Shown here: positions 31,925 to 40,373 of the stretch, in pieces
Layout of the letters: every line of letters begins with the position of its first letter
Position numbering within the stretch: the stretch's first letter is position 1
NCBI GenBank assembly: GCA_016185145.1
Contig: JACPOB010000141.1
Coordinates: 57,650-121,649 of the forward strand
DNA: 64,000 bases
Direction of reading: 5' to 3'
Source: Rhodospirillales bacterium
GTDB taxonomy: Bacteria; Pseudomonadota; Alphaproteobacteria; Reyranellales; Reyranellaceae
The notes under the pieces: model-generated
Told to the model about the DNA's origin: nothing
What the model saw: the letters and a program-made list of their open reading frames with translations, nothing else
Databases searched by the model: none
Position numbers and translations under genes: made by a program

Positions 31925-34017
31925 GGCACGGCTCCCTGCTTTGTCCTCGCCATCAGGATGAACCCGTCGCCATCCATGCGAGCCTGCCAGCCGGGCGGCA
32001 CCAGGATGGTCGATTCGAGGCTCTCGACCACGGCGGCGCCTTGCACGACAGTCCCCTCGGCCATGCGTGCGCGATCGTGCACCTCCGCCGCGATCGTGCC
32101 CGTGCTGCGGAACCAGACGTCACGGGCTGGCTTCGCAGACGGCGTCCCGGCCGCGGCCGGTTGCTGGCGCACGGTCAGCGGCGGAATGATCCCGATTGCC
32201 GCGAGACGCAGGCTGACGAACTGCACCGGCTCGGAGCGATTGTCATGGCCATAGGTCTGCGCGTGCCGGGCGTGGAAGGCCTCGGCAATCGCGCCGATCG
32301 CGGCGGCATCGACCGCGCCGCCGGCAACAGGCACGTTCAATTCGTACGATTGGCCCGCATAACGCGCATCGACGGAGCGATCGAAGCGGCGGCGCCCGGC
32401 GTCGATCCCGGCGCGCTCGAGCATGTCGCCGCCCTCGGCTTCCATGGCGCGGAAAGCCGCCTCGAGCACGGATGGGTCGGCGGTCGCCGCCGTGGTGTAG
32501 ACGGTGCGCACGTAGTCGCGCCGCAGGTCCGTGCCGACCAGGCCCAAAGCCGAGAACGCTCCGGGGATCGGCGGACAGACGACGCTCGCAATACCAAGCT
32601 CCTCGGCAAGGGCCACCGCGTGCAGGGGCCCGGCGCCGCCGAATGCGGCCAGGGCGAAGTCACGCGGATCATGGCCGCGTTGCACCGAGACGATCTTCAA
32701 CGCTTCCGCCATGGAATGGTTGACGACGTCGATGACGGCGGCCGCGGCGCTCGCCACGTCCACGCCGAGGGGAATCGCGAGCCGCTTTTCGATGGCCGCC
32801 TCGGCCGCCGCATGATCGAGCGGCATGTTGCCGGCAAGCAGCGATTGCCGCCCGAGATAGCCGAGCATCAGGTTGCAGTCGGTTACGGTTGGTTCCGTGC
32901 CGCCGCAGCCATAGCAGACCGGGCCGGGCTCGGCGCCCGCGCTCTTCGGGCCGACACGCAGCGCACCGGCGCGGTCGACCCAGGCGATCGAGCCGCCGCC
33001 GGCGGAGACCTCGGCGAGATCTATGACCGGCACGCGAATCGGATGCCCGGCGCCGTTCATGAACCGCGTCACGTTGGATCCGCCGCCGACCTCGTATTCC
33101 GGCGTGGTTTCGTATCTTCCATCGCGGATGAGGCTCGCCTTCGCGGTGGTGCCGCCCATGTCGAACGAGAGGAGATCGAGCTTGCCTGTCTGGCGCGCCA
33201 CCAGGGCCGCACCGACGACGCCGGCCGCCGGGCCGGACTCCACTGCCATCGCCGGCATGGCGACGCCTTCCGGCGTTTCGAAGACGCCGCCGTTCGAGCC
33301 CATCAGGTAGAGCGGCGGCAGACCCAACTGTTTCGTCGCGGCCTCGAGCTTCGCGAGATAGGAGCCCAGGATCGGCCCGACATAGGCGCAGACGGCGGTC
33401 GTGCTGGTGCGCTCGAACTCGCGGATCTCCGGCAGCACTTCGGAGGAGAGATAGACAGGAATGTCGGGAAATGCCGTACGCAGCCGGCGGCCCAGGCTTT
33501 GCTCGTGCGTTGGATTGAGGAAGCTGAACAGCAGCGAGACCGCAATCGATTCCACGCGCTCCGCCTCGAGAGCGGCGACCAGCCCGTCGATTTCCGTCTC
33601 TGTGAGCGGCGTCACGACCCGCCCGTCGGCGCCGATGCGCTCGGTGATCTCGAACCGCCGCCGGCGCGGCGTCAACGTTGCAGGAGGGTCCTGGAAGAGG
33701 TCATAGAGATCGCCGCGTGAGGAACGCCGCAGCTCCAGGACGTCGCGAAAGCCACGTGTCGCGACAAGACCGACGCGAGCTCCCTTTCCCTCGAGCAACG
33801 CATTGGTGACGACCGTCGTGGCATGGCAGAGCAACCCGACGTCGCCCGGTGCGATGCCGTAGGTCCGCATCGCCGACCTCAGGGCCTCGAGCACCCCGGC
33901 CACGAAATCACGCGGTGTCGTCAGCGTCTTGGCGGCACCGATGCGACCGCTCGTGTCGTCCACCACGGCGACGTCGGTGAATGTACCCCCGATATCAACG
34001 CCAATACGCCAAGTCAT
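31921..34017 (-). CDS. hyuA: Hydantoinase A / oxoprolinase alpha-type subunit
   Basis: A 698-residue ATPase-type subunit. It starts MTWRIGVDIGGTFTDVAVVDD, the ASKHA-like phosphate-binding loop of the family. Next come CHATTVVTNALLEGKGARVGLVATRGFRDVLELRR and the core LLSFDMGGTTAKASLIRDG with EVSAGGGSIAWVD around residues 265-330. The C-terminal part holds LAAFGGAGPLHAVALAEELGI. The ATG at 34017 is chosen because it places the nucleotide loop at the N-terminus; an upstream start at 34059 would add 14 residues. The downstream hyuB overlaps by four bases. No transporter or regulator is adjacent, so the pathway is unclear. Confidence 0.93.
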   Translation of the reverse strand: MTWRIGVDIGGTFTDVAVVDDTSGRIGAAKTLTTPRDFVAGVLEALRSAMRTYGIAPGDVGLLCHATTVVTNALLEGKGARVGLVATRGFRDVLELRRSSRGDLYDLFQDPPATLTPRRRRFEITERIGADGRVVTPLTETEIDGLVAALEAERVESIAVSLLFSFLNPTHEQSLGRRLRTAFPDIPVYLSSEVLPEIREFERTSTTAVCAYVGPILGSYLAKLEAATKQLGLPPLYLMGSNGGVFETPEGVAMPAMAVESGPAAGVVGAALVARQTGKLDLLSFDMGGTTAKASLIRDGRYETTPEYEVGGGSNVTRFMNGAGHPIRVPVIDLAEVSAGGGSIAWVDRAGALRVGPKSAGAEPGPVCYGCGGTEPTVTDCNLMLGYLGRQSLLAGNMPLDHAAAEAAIEKRLAIPLGVDVASAAAAVIDVVNHSMAEALKIVSVQRGHDPRDFALAAFGGAGPLHAVALAEELGIASVVCPPIPGAFSALGLVGTDLRRDYVRTVYTTAATADPSVLEAAFRAMEAEGGDMLERAGIDAGRRRFDRSVDARYAGQSYELNVPVAGGAVDAAAIGAIAEAFHARHAQTYGHDNRSEPVQFVSLRLAAIGIIPPLTVRQQPAAAGTPSAKPARDVWFRSTGTIAAEVHDRARMAEGTVVQGAAVVESLESTILVPPGWQARMDGDGFILMARTKQGAVP

Positions 34018-34093
34018 GGGAAAGAAGTCTAGGCACGTCCCAATCCGCCTGCGAGACATTTCGGGAGGCGCCGCCGAAGAATGAAGGGTGCCG

Positions 34094-34162
34094 CTTCACG
34101 CACCACCTCATCCTTCGAGACGGCCGCTGCGCGGCCTCCTCAGGATGAGGTGGTGCGTGAAG
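34094..34162. repeat. Palindromic repeat, family A, perfect 21-bp arms
   Basis: Arms 34094-34114 and 34142-34162 are exact inverted complements; they contain caccacctcatcct. The 27-base loop contains its own small palindrome ggccgctgcgcggcc. It is located upstream of hyuA and downstream of the convergent coiled-coil gene end. Related to 314-422. Confidence 0.9.
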
Positions 34163-34203
34163 TGATGACCGAGAGCGACGCACCAGGCCCTGGATCGCGC
34201 CAA

Positions 34204-36456
34204 TCAGCGCCGGAACAGCCTGTCGAGGTTGTCGAGAAAATCATTGAAATCGTTGCGCGGACGCCGATGGGCCGCCGCAGTGTTGCTCGCATGGCTGTTG
34301 GCGGAATAGCGCGGCGGCGGCGGAGTCTCCTGGCGCAGCTGCACGAGGAGGTTGCGGTCGACCGCGCCCGTCACTTCCAGCCCGCGCTTCCGCTGGTACT
34401 GCTGGGCAGCGTTCTCGGTGAGCGGGCCGACGATGCCGTCGACCGGGCCGGGATTGTATCCCATGGCGCGCAGCCGGCCTTGCACCTCGCGCACCTCGGC
34501 GGTCGGCATCTGCGCGGCCGCAGCGCTCGGGTCGGGCGCGGCCTGCGCCGTGGCGGCAGGCGGCGGTGCCGCGGCCGCGGCGCTCGGATCGGGCACGGCC
34601 TGCGCTGCGGCAGCAGGCGGCGGTGCGGCGGGTGCTGGATCAGCGGTGGTCCCGGTCTGCGCGCGGTCGGCGGAGGGCGCGTCGGACGAGGTGTCGGCGA
34701 CGACGTGCGACACCAGGGAACGCTGCGGCGGGCCGTTCACCAGATAGCCGACCAGCACGCCGACCGCGAGCGCACCGATTCCGGCGCCTGCCGCCAGCAA
34801 GGCGCTCCTGACGAGGCGGGGTTTGCGCGATGCCGGCGCGGCCGTGCGCGGCGCGGAGAACGAGCGCAAGGCTGCCGAAGAGAAAGCCGATGTGGGGGCC
34901 ATGGCAGCGATCGAGCGCGAGGCGGCAGCGGAGGCTGCTGAACGGCCACGGGCCGAGTCGGCAGCCAAGGCCGAGGCCGAACGCAAGGCCGCTGAACGGG
35001 CGAGTGTTGCCGTGGAGGCCATGGCAGCGGTCGAGTGCAAGGCGGCAGCGGAGGCTGCCGAACGGCCACGGGCCGAGTTGGCAGCCAGGGCCGAGGCCGA
35101 ACGCAAGGCCGCTGAACGGGCGAGTGTTGCCGTGGAGGCCATGGCAGCGGTCGAGCGCGAGGTGGCAGTGGAGGCTGCCGAAAGAGCATGAGCCGAGGCG
35201 GCGGCCAGGGCTGCGGCAGAGCGCACGGCCGCTGAACGGGCAAAGGCCGTTGCCGAGGCCAAAGCAGTGGCTGTGCGCCGGGCGGCAGCCGAGAAAGCCA
35301 TTGCCGAAGCGGACGCCAGATTGGCGCAAGCGCGTGCAGCGAAGGCGATGGAAGCTGCCCTGGCTTCCGCCCTGGCCTTTGCGGCTGCTTCGGCTGCGGC
35401 TCTGCGCTCGATCTTCGCTCTGGCCTTCGCTTCGGCCCTCGCTCTTTCGGCAGCCTCCGCTGCCGCCTTGCGTTCGGCGGCGGCCTTCGCCGCCGCGGCG
35501 GCCTTAGCTTCCTTTGCGGCTCTGCGCTCGATCTCCGCTCTCGCCTTCTCTTCGGCCCTTGCCCTTCCGGCAGCCTCCGCCGCCGCTTTGCGTTCGGCGG
35601 CGGCCTTCGCCGCCGCAGCGGCCTCGGCTTCCTTTGCGGCTCTGCGCTCGATCTCCGCTCTGGCCTTCTCTTCGGCCCTTGCCCTTTGGGCAGCCTCCGC
35701 CGCCTTGCGTTCGGCGGCGGCCTTCGCCGCCGCGGCGGCCTTGGCTTCGGCTGCGGCTCTGCGCTCGATCTCCGCTCTGGCCTTCTCTTCGACCCTTGTC
35801 CTTTCGGCAGCCTTCTCCGCCGCCTGGCGCTCGGCGGCGGCCTTCGCTGCCGCGGCGGCCTTGGCTTCCGTTGCGGCTCTGCGCTCGACCTCCGCTCTGG
35901 CCTTCTCTTCGGCCCTTGCCCTTTCGGCAGCCTCCGCCGCCGCGTTGCGCTCGGCGGCCGCCTTCGCCGCCGCGGCGGCCTTGGCTTCGGCTGCGGCTCT
36001 GCGCTCGATCTCCGCTCTGGACTTCTCTTCGGCCTTTGCCCTTTCGGCAGCCTCCGCCGCCGCGTTGCGCTCGGCGGCCGCCTTCGCCGCCGCGGCGGCC
36101 TTGGCTTCCGTTCCGGCCCGGCGCTCGGCCTCCGCTCTGGCCTTCTCTTCGACCCTTGCCCTTTCGGCAGCCTCCGCCGCGGCCTTGCGCTCGGCGGCCG
36201 CCTTCGCCGCCGCGGTGGCCTTGGCTTCCGTTGCTTTGGCGGCTGCGGCGTCCCGCGCCTCGCGGGCGGCGATCGCTGCCTTGATCGCTGCGGTGGCCGC
36301 GGCGCTGCGCGGCGGCGAATCGTCGGGAGCCGGCGGATGGCGCCGGGCAAGCTCAGCGGAAAGCCGCGCCAGCGACTGCTTGAAGTGGGCTTCGTCGCCG
36401 TGGTCCGGCGGCTCGATGCCGAGCCGCTCCGGCGGGCGGCTGGACTTGAAGAACAA
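34204..36456 (-). CDS. Ala/Glu-rich repetitive coiled-coil protein with membrane segment and peptidoglycan-binding domain
   Basis: A 750-residue protein, probably starting with TTG at 36456 after caggagcccgtc. Residues about 70-350 are seven near-identical 40-residue units of the type AERARAEEKARAEIERRAA then KAAAERKAA, a long single-helix or coiled-coil stalk like TolA. Residues about 372-535 lose Glu and become Ala/Ser/Thr-rich because the DNA there is inverted. Then come a membrane helix (LLAAGAGIGALAVGVLVGYLV), a Pro/Ala linker and a peptidoglycan-binding domain (VQGRLRAMGYNPGPVDGIVGPLTENAAQQYQRKRG). It likely spans from the cytoplasm to the cell wall, although the topology needs the stalk inside. 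It converges on the hyuA region across a palindrome. Confidence 0.75.
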   Translation of the reverse strand: MFFKSSRPPERLGIEPPDHGDEAHFKQSLARLSAELARRHPPAPDDSPPRSAAATAAIKAAIAAREARDAAAAKATEAKATAAAKAAAERKAAAEAAERARVEEKARAEAERRAGTEAKAAAAAKAAAERNAAAEAAERAKAEEKSRAEIERRAAAEAKAAAAAKAAAERNAAAEAAERARAEEKARAEVERRAATEAKAAAAAKAAAERQAAEKAAERTRVEEKARAEIERRAAAEAKAAAAAKAAAERKAAEAAQRARAEEKARAEIERRAAKEAEAAAAAKAAAERKAAAEAAGRARAEEKARAEIERRAAKEAKAAAAAKAAAERKAAAEAAERARAEAKARAKIERRAAAEAAAKARAEARAASIAFAARACANLASASAMAFSAAARRTATALASATAFARSAAVRSAAALAAASAHALSAASTATSRSTAAMASTATLARSAALRSASALAANSARGRSAASAAALHSTAAMASTATLARSAALRSASALAADSARGRSAASAAASRSIAAMAPTSAFSSAALRSFSAPRTAAPASRKPRLVRSALLAAGAGIGALAVGVLVGYLVNGPPQRSLVSHVVADTSSDAPSADRAQTGTTADPAPAAPPPAAAAQAVPDPSAAAAAPPPAATAQAAPDPSAAAAQMPTAEVREVQGRLRAMGYNPGPVDGIVGPLTENAAQQYQRKRGLEVTGAVDRNLLVQLRQETPPPPRYSANSHASNTAAAHRRPRNDFNDFLDNLDRLFRR
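34850..35340 (+). other. Inverted block of the 120-bp repeat within the coiled-coil gene
   Basis: On the plus strand this block encodes ERKAAERASVAVEAMAAVE followed by KAAAEAAERPRAELAARAEA with a 120-bp period (copies start near 34980 and 35100). That is the same Lys/Glu/Arg/Ala coiled-coil character that the neighbouring 35400-36240 array has on the minus strand. One stop (tga at 35189-35191) interrupts the plus-strand reading. The gene reads through the block on the minus strand only because the antisense frame is open. Confidence 0.7.
35400..36240 (-). repeat. Seven tandem 120-bp units (one of 117 bp)
   Basis: ctgcgctcgatctccgctctgg recurs near 35402, 35522, 35642, 35759, 35879, 35999 and 36119 (the last two or three with small changes). 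Each unit encodes 40 residues of the alanine/arginine/glutamate stalk. The high identity between units implies recent expansion or gene conversion. Confidence 0.9.
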
Positions 36457-36540
36457 GACGGGCTCCTGAACGGGAGGACCAAGCCTGCCTGCTCACGGCC
36501 TGCGGAGGCAGTGACAAATCGGGGGCGGCGCTGCCTCATG

Positions 36541-36636
36541 CCTCGCATCGCCCGCGGTCGCGGCCGGCGACGTCGCGGTCGAGCGCCAGCGTCTCGTGCT
36601 CGATGCGCTGGGCGGCCGCGGCCATGCGGTTGCCGC
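36541..36636 (-). pseudogene. Short relic of a LysR-type regulator gene
   Basis: The minus strand encodes GNRMAAAAQRIEHETLALDR then DVAGRDRG. This matches GERMAATAQRIEQETLSLDR then DIAGRDRR in the intact LysR gene at 53239-54141, the region just after its helix-turn-helix. Nothing before or after continues the family. It is a 96-base fragment of a paralogue left in the intergenic region. Confidence 0.6.
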
Positions 36637-36698
36637 CCAGCACGGGCAACGCCATAGTCCCACCAAGCAGCTACCGACTGCCACGGGAGATACGCGCG

Positions 36699-39092
36699 AT
36701 GGTCGGCGAAGAGTCGCCCCGCTTCGTCGGACGCTCGATGCCGCGGCGGGAGGATCATCGCCTGCTGACGGGCCGCGGGCAGTTCGTCGCCGATCTCGTC
36801 CTGCCGGGCATGCTGCACGCCGTCTTCGTCAGGAGCCAGCTCGCGCACGGTCGCATCCGCACGATCGATGTCGTCGCGGCGGCGGCGATGCCGGGCGTCG
36901 TGCGGGTGCTCACCGGCGAGGAGCTGCTGCGCATCGCGCCGCCCGTTGCCGGCGGGCAGCTGTCGCTGCCGGCCAAGTGGCGAACGCACGTGCAGCATAC
37001 CATCCACAATCCGCAACAGCCGATGCTGGCCGTGGGCAAGGTTCGGCATGTCGGTGAAGCGGTTGCGGTGGTCGTGGCCGAGAGCTGCGATCAGGCGCTC
37101 GATGCCGCTGAGTGGGTCGCCGTCGACATCGAACCGCTGGCGGCCATCGTCGATGCCGAGGCCGCCCTGACGACGGGGACGGCGGTCCTCCATGAAGAGT
37201 ACGCGACCAACCTGATCGGCGAATTTGCTGTCGAAAAAGGCGAGGTGGCGGCCGCGCTCGCCGCCGCGCCTCATACGTTTCGGCGTCGCTTCTACACCCA
37301 TCGCTATGCCGGCCTTCCCATGGAGTGCCGCGGCGTGGTCGGCGCTCACGACCCGCGAACCGATTCCGTCACGATCTGGTCGGCAACGCAGGTGGTGCAC
37401 TCGGTGCGCCGGGCGGCCGCTGGGTTCCTGCAGCTGCCCGAGGCGCGCGTCCGCTGCGTGGCGCTCGATGTCGGCGGCGGCTTCGGCACCAAGGGACACG
37501 TCTACCCCGAGGACCTGCTGGTCCCCTTCCTGGCTCGCCTGGTCGGGCGGCCCGTCCGCTGGATCGAGGAAAGGCAAGAGCATCTTCTGTGCTCCTGCCA
37601 TTCACGCGACCAGCTGCACGAGGTCGAGGTCGGCTTCGACTCCGAAGGCCATGTGCTCGCCTTCCGCGACACGTTCCTCGTCGATTGCGGGGCGTGGAAT
37701 CCGGTGGGCGTCGCCATCGCCTACAACACCGCCGTCCATCTGCTCGGTCCCTACAGGATCGCGAACTTCGCCGCGACGGCGCGGATCGTGGCGACCAACA
37801 AGGTGCCCAACGCGCCCTATCGCGGCGCCGGCCGGCCGGAGGCGGCCTTCGCGCTGGAGCGGACCATGGATCTGATCGCGCGTGAGCTTGGTCTCGAACC
37901 GACAGAGGTCAGGCGGCGCAACATGATCCACCCGAAGGAGCTGCCCTGCGCCATGGGCCTGCCTTATCGCGACGGCGAGCCGATCGTGTACGACAGCGGC
38001 GACTTCCCCGGCGCCATGGACAAGGCCCTGCAGGCGATCGGCGGTCTGGCGGCGTTCCGCCAGCGCCAGCGCGAAGCGCGAGAGCGCGGCCGCTCTCTCG
38101 GCCTCGGCGTTGCCAGCTATGTCGAGGGCACCGGCGTCGGGCCCTTCGAGAGCGCGCTGGTGCGGATCGAATCGAACGGGTCGATCACGATCGGCTCGGG
38201 CGCCTGTTCCCAGGGGCAGGGCATGGAGACGATCTTCGCCCAGGTGGTGGCCGACACCTGGTCGGTCGATCCCGAGGACGTCGTCATCGCATTGGGCGAC
38301 ACCTCTCAGATCGCCATCGGCTTCGGCACGATCGCGAGCCGCAGCACCGTGAACCTCAGCGCCGCCATCCACTTCGCGAGCGAGCGGCTGCGGGCCAAGG
38401 TGTTCGCCATCGCCGGCAACATGATGGAGTGCGCGCCGGCCGACCTCGAGCTGCGGCGTGGCGGCAAGGTCGGCGTCGTCGGCGTTCCCGGCATGGAGGT
38501 GACGCTCGCCGCCGTGGCGCAGGCGGCCCGCCCCGGCTGGGATCATCGCCGTCCGCCGGGCGTCGATGCCGGTTTGGAGGAGACCTTCTACTGGGAGCCG
38601 CCGACGGTCACCTGGGCCAGCGCCACCCATCTCGCCGTGGTCGAGGTGGACACGGCGTCGGGCGCGATCGCCATCGAGCGATACGTCGTGGCGCATGACT
38701 GCGGCGTGGTCATCAATCCGATGCTGGTCGACGGCCAGGTCGTCGGCGGCACGGTGCAGGGGCTTGGCGGCGCCCTGCTCGAGGAATTCGTCTACGACTG
38801 GCAGGGGCAGCTGCTGACGGGTTCGCTGATGGATTATGCGATGCCACGGGCAAGCGACAGTCCAAGCGTGGAGCTGCTGCACCAGGAATCGCCCTCGCCC
38901 CTGAACCCGCTGGGCGTGAAGGGAGTGGGCGAGGGCGGCGCCATTGCGCCTCCGGCGGCAGTGGCGAACGCGGTGTGCGATGCGCTCGCGGCGTTCGGGG
39001 TCGAGATCAACGCGACGCCGATAAAGCCGGAACACATCCTGAGAGCGATAAGTTCCGTCGTCCCGACCGGAGCCGAGCGCAGCGAGGCGTAG
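36699..39092 (+). CDS. Molybdenum hydroxylase large subunit (xanthine dehydrogenase / CoxL-like family)
   Basis: A 797-residue catalytic subunit that should bind the molybdopterin cytosine or guanine dinucleotide cofactor. Hallmarks are RREDHRLLTGRGQFVADL near the start, VGGGFGTKGHVYPEDLL, the active-site loop NAPYRGAGRPEAAFALERTMD, and GVGEGGAIAPPAAVANAV with the catalytic Glu near the C-terminus. The loop is PYRGAGRPE rather than the AYRCSFR of true aerobic CO dehydrogenase, so CO oxidation is unlikely. No medium (FAD) or small (2Fe-2S) subunit gene is beside it, which is unusual. The last 12 residues (SSVVPTGAERSEA) come from a palindromic repeat. The ATG at 36699 follows gggagatacgcg. The dioxygenase gene lies downstream. 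Confidence 0.9.
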   Translation: MVGEESPRFVGRSMPRREDHRLLTGRGQFVADLVLPGMLHAVFVRSQLAHGRIRTIDVVAAAAMPGVVRVLTGEELLRIAPPVAGGQLSLPAKWRTHVQHTIHNPQQPMLAVGKVRHVGEAVAVVVAESCDQALDAAEWVAVDIEPLAAIVDAEAALTTGTAVLHEEYATNLIGEFAVEKGEVAAALAAAPHTFRRRFYTHRYAGLPMECRGVVGAHDPRTDSVTIWSATQVVHSVRRAAAGFLQLPEARVRCVALDVGGGFGTKGHVYPEDLLVPFLARLVGRPVRWIEERQEHLLCSCHSRDQLHEVEVGFDSEGHVLAFRDTFLVDCGAWNPVGVAIAYNTAVHLLGPYRIANFAATARIVATNKVPNAPYRGAGRPEAAFALERTMDLIARELGLEPTEVRRRNMIHPKELPCAMGLPYRDGEPIVYDSGDFPGAMDKALQAIGGLAAFRQRQREARERGRSLGLGVASYVEGTGVGPFESALVRIESNGSITIGSGACSQGQGMETIFAQVVADTWSVDPEDVVIALGDTSQIAIGFGTIASRSTVNLSAAIHFASERLRAKVFAIAGNMMECAPADLELRRGGKVGVVGVPGMEVTLAAVAQAARPGWDHRRPPGVDAGLEETFYWEPPTVTWASATHLAVVEVDTASGAIAIERYVVAHDCGVVINPMLVDGQVVGGTVQGLGGALLEEFVYDWQGQLLTGSLMDYAMPRASDSPSVELLHQESPSPLNPLGVKGVGEGGAIAPPAAVANAVCDALAAFGVEINATPIKPEHILRAISSVVPTGAERSEA

Positions 39093-39185
39093 TGGTGGGA
39101 CCTTCTCTCCACGACAAGCCACTTATCGTTGAGAGAAGGTCCCTCCACTCCGCCGCCCTTCGGGCGGCTCCGGTCGGGACGACGG
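39055..39185. repeat. Palindromic repeat, family B, overlapping the hydroxylase C-terminus
   Basis: Outer arms ccgtcgtcccgaccggagc (39055-39073) and its exact inverted complement (39167-39185) enclose a second stem, gggaccttctctc (39097-39109) and gagagaaggtccc (39131-39143). The left arm is translated as the tail of the hydroxylase. Same family as 44012-44160 and 11544-11640. Confidence 0.95.
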
Positions 39186-39209
39186 CAAAGAAGCGATGGA
39201 GAAGACCCC

Positions 39210-40271
39210 ATGATCACCACGGTTGTCGGCGGCGCGATGCTGCCTCACGCCCCTCAGTTCTTCACCATGCCGCCGACCGAGGACCGCGCCACCGTTGAGC
39301 GGGTGCGCGCCACGGCGGCGGAGATCGGTAAAAGACTGCGCGAGCTGAAGCCGGATCTCTGGATCATCTTCTCCAACGACCACGCCGAGCAGTTCTTCCA
39401 TTCCGTCGCGCCGCCCTTCACCGTCCATGTCGGCGCCGCAGCACAGGGGCACTTCGCGGGCCGCGACTTCAAGTGGGAGATTCCGGGAGCGATCGGCCTG
39501 GAACTCGTCCGCCAGCTCTACAGGCAGGGCTTCGACCCTGCCTTCACGAGCACGGCGAAGTTCGACTACGCCATGGGAATTCCCCTGACCCATATCGGCC
39601 ACACCGACCCCGTTTTGCCGATCTACATCAACGCCTATCTCGCGCCACAGCCGACCATGGCGCGCTGCCATGCCTTCGGCGAGGCGATCGCGCGGGCGGT
39701 GACGGCGCTCGGTCTGCGGACAGTGGTGCTGGCGAGCGGTGGCATGTCGCATTTTCCCGGAACCGATCGCTACGCCAATCCGGAGCTCGACTGGGACCAG
39801 GCGGCGCTTGCCCGCATCGCCGCGGGCAACCTGAAGTCCCTGATCGGTTACGACGAGGACGAGCTGGACGACAAAGGCAACATCGAGCTTCGCTGCTGGG
39901 CGTGCGCCGGCGGCGCGCTAGGCGAGCGCAAGCCCGACATCGTTTCGCTGGATCCCAGCTGGCACCACAACTACGCCTCGATCGCCTGGTTCGGCGGTGG
40001 CGGCGCACCACGCGACCTGCACTATCCGTCGATCAAGCCGGAGCTCGTCGGACTGACGACCGCGCTGCACGGCCTCGCCCACGAGGCGTCCGCGCGGGCC
40101 CAGTTTCTCGTTGATCCCAACGGCTTTGCCGCCCGCTTTTCCCTGACCCCTGAACAAAGCAGGGCGCTGGTGGGGCTGGATGTGTCGACCATCGTGGCGA
40201 TGGGCACTCATCCCTTGGTCGCCTTCCTCGCCAACATGCAGGTCCAGCGCGACAGGGCAGAACGCGGATAA
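39210..40271 (+). CDS. Extradiol ring-cleavage dioxygenase, fused LigB-type catalytic and LigA-type domains
   Basis: A 353-residue class III extradiol dioxygenase. The LigB-type domain has iron-ligand candidates His13 (MLPHAPQ) and His58 (FSNDHAEQF), and a Glu later in the domain, with GIPLTHIG and GGMSHFPGT as typical active-site segments. The last 60 residues (ARFSLTPEQSRALVGLDVSTIVAMGTHPL) resemble the LigA subunit of protocatechuate 4,5-dioxygenase, so both subunits are fused as in gallate dioxygenases. It opens a catechol-type ring with O2. The start at 39210 follows gatggagaagacccc. The hydroxylase upstream could supply or prepare an aromatic substrate; that is inference. Confidence 0.88.
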   Translation: MITTVVGGAMLPHAPQFFTMPPTEDRATVERVRATAAEIGKRLRELKPDLWIIFSNDHAEQFFHSVAPPFTVHVGAAAQGHFAGRDFKWEIPGAIGLELVRQLYRQGFDPAFTSTAKFDYAMGIPLTHIGHTDPVLPIYINAYLAPQPTMARCHAFGEAIARAVTALGLRTVVLASGGMSHFPGTDRYANPELDWDQAALARIAAGNLKSLIGYDEDELDDKGNIELRCWACAGGALGERKPDIVSLDPSWHHNYASIAWFGGGGAPRDLHYPSIKPELVGLTTALHGLAHEASARAQFLVDPNGFAARFSLTPEQSRALVGLDVSTIVAMGTHPLVAFLANMQVQRDRAERG

Positions 40272-40373
40272 GAGCGAGTCGCGTCGGTGTTCCCGTAATC
40301 GCCGCGCTGGTCGCTCGTTGCGGAACCCACGGTCGGCCTCTAAAATAGAGGCGATTGGCTGGGAGGGCATGCA

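Noticed and set aside
35267..36469. 400-codon plus-strand frame of Ala/Ser/Leu repeats
   Set aside because: Antisense of the stalk repeats. It was used only as evidence of the inversion, not as a gene.
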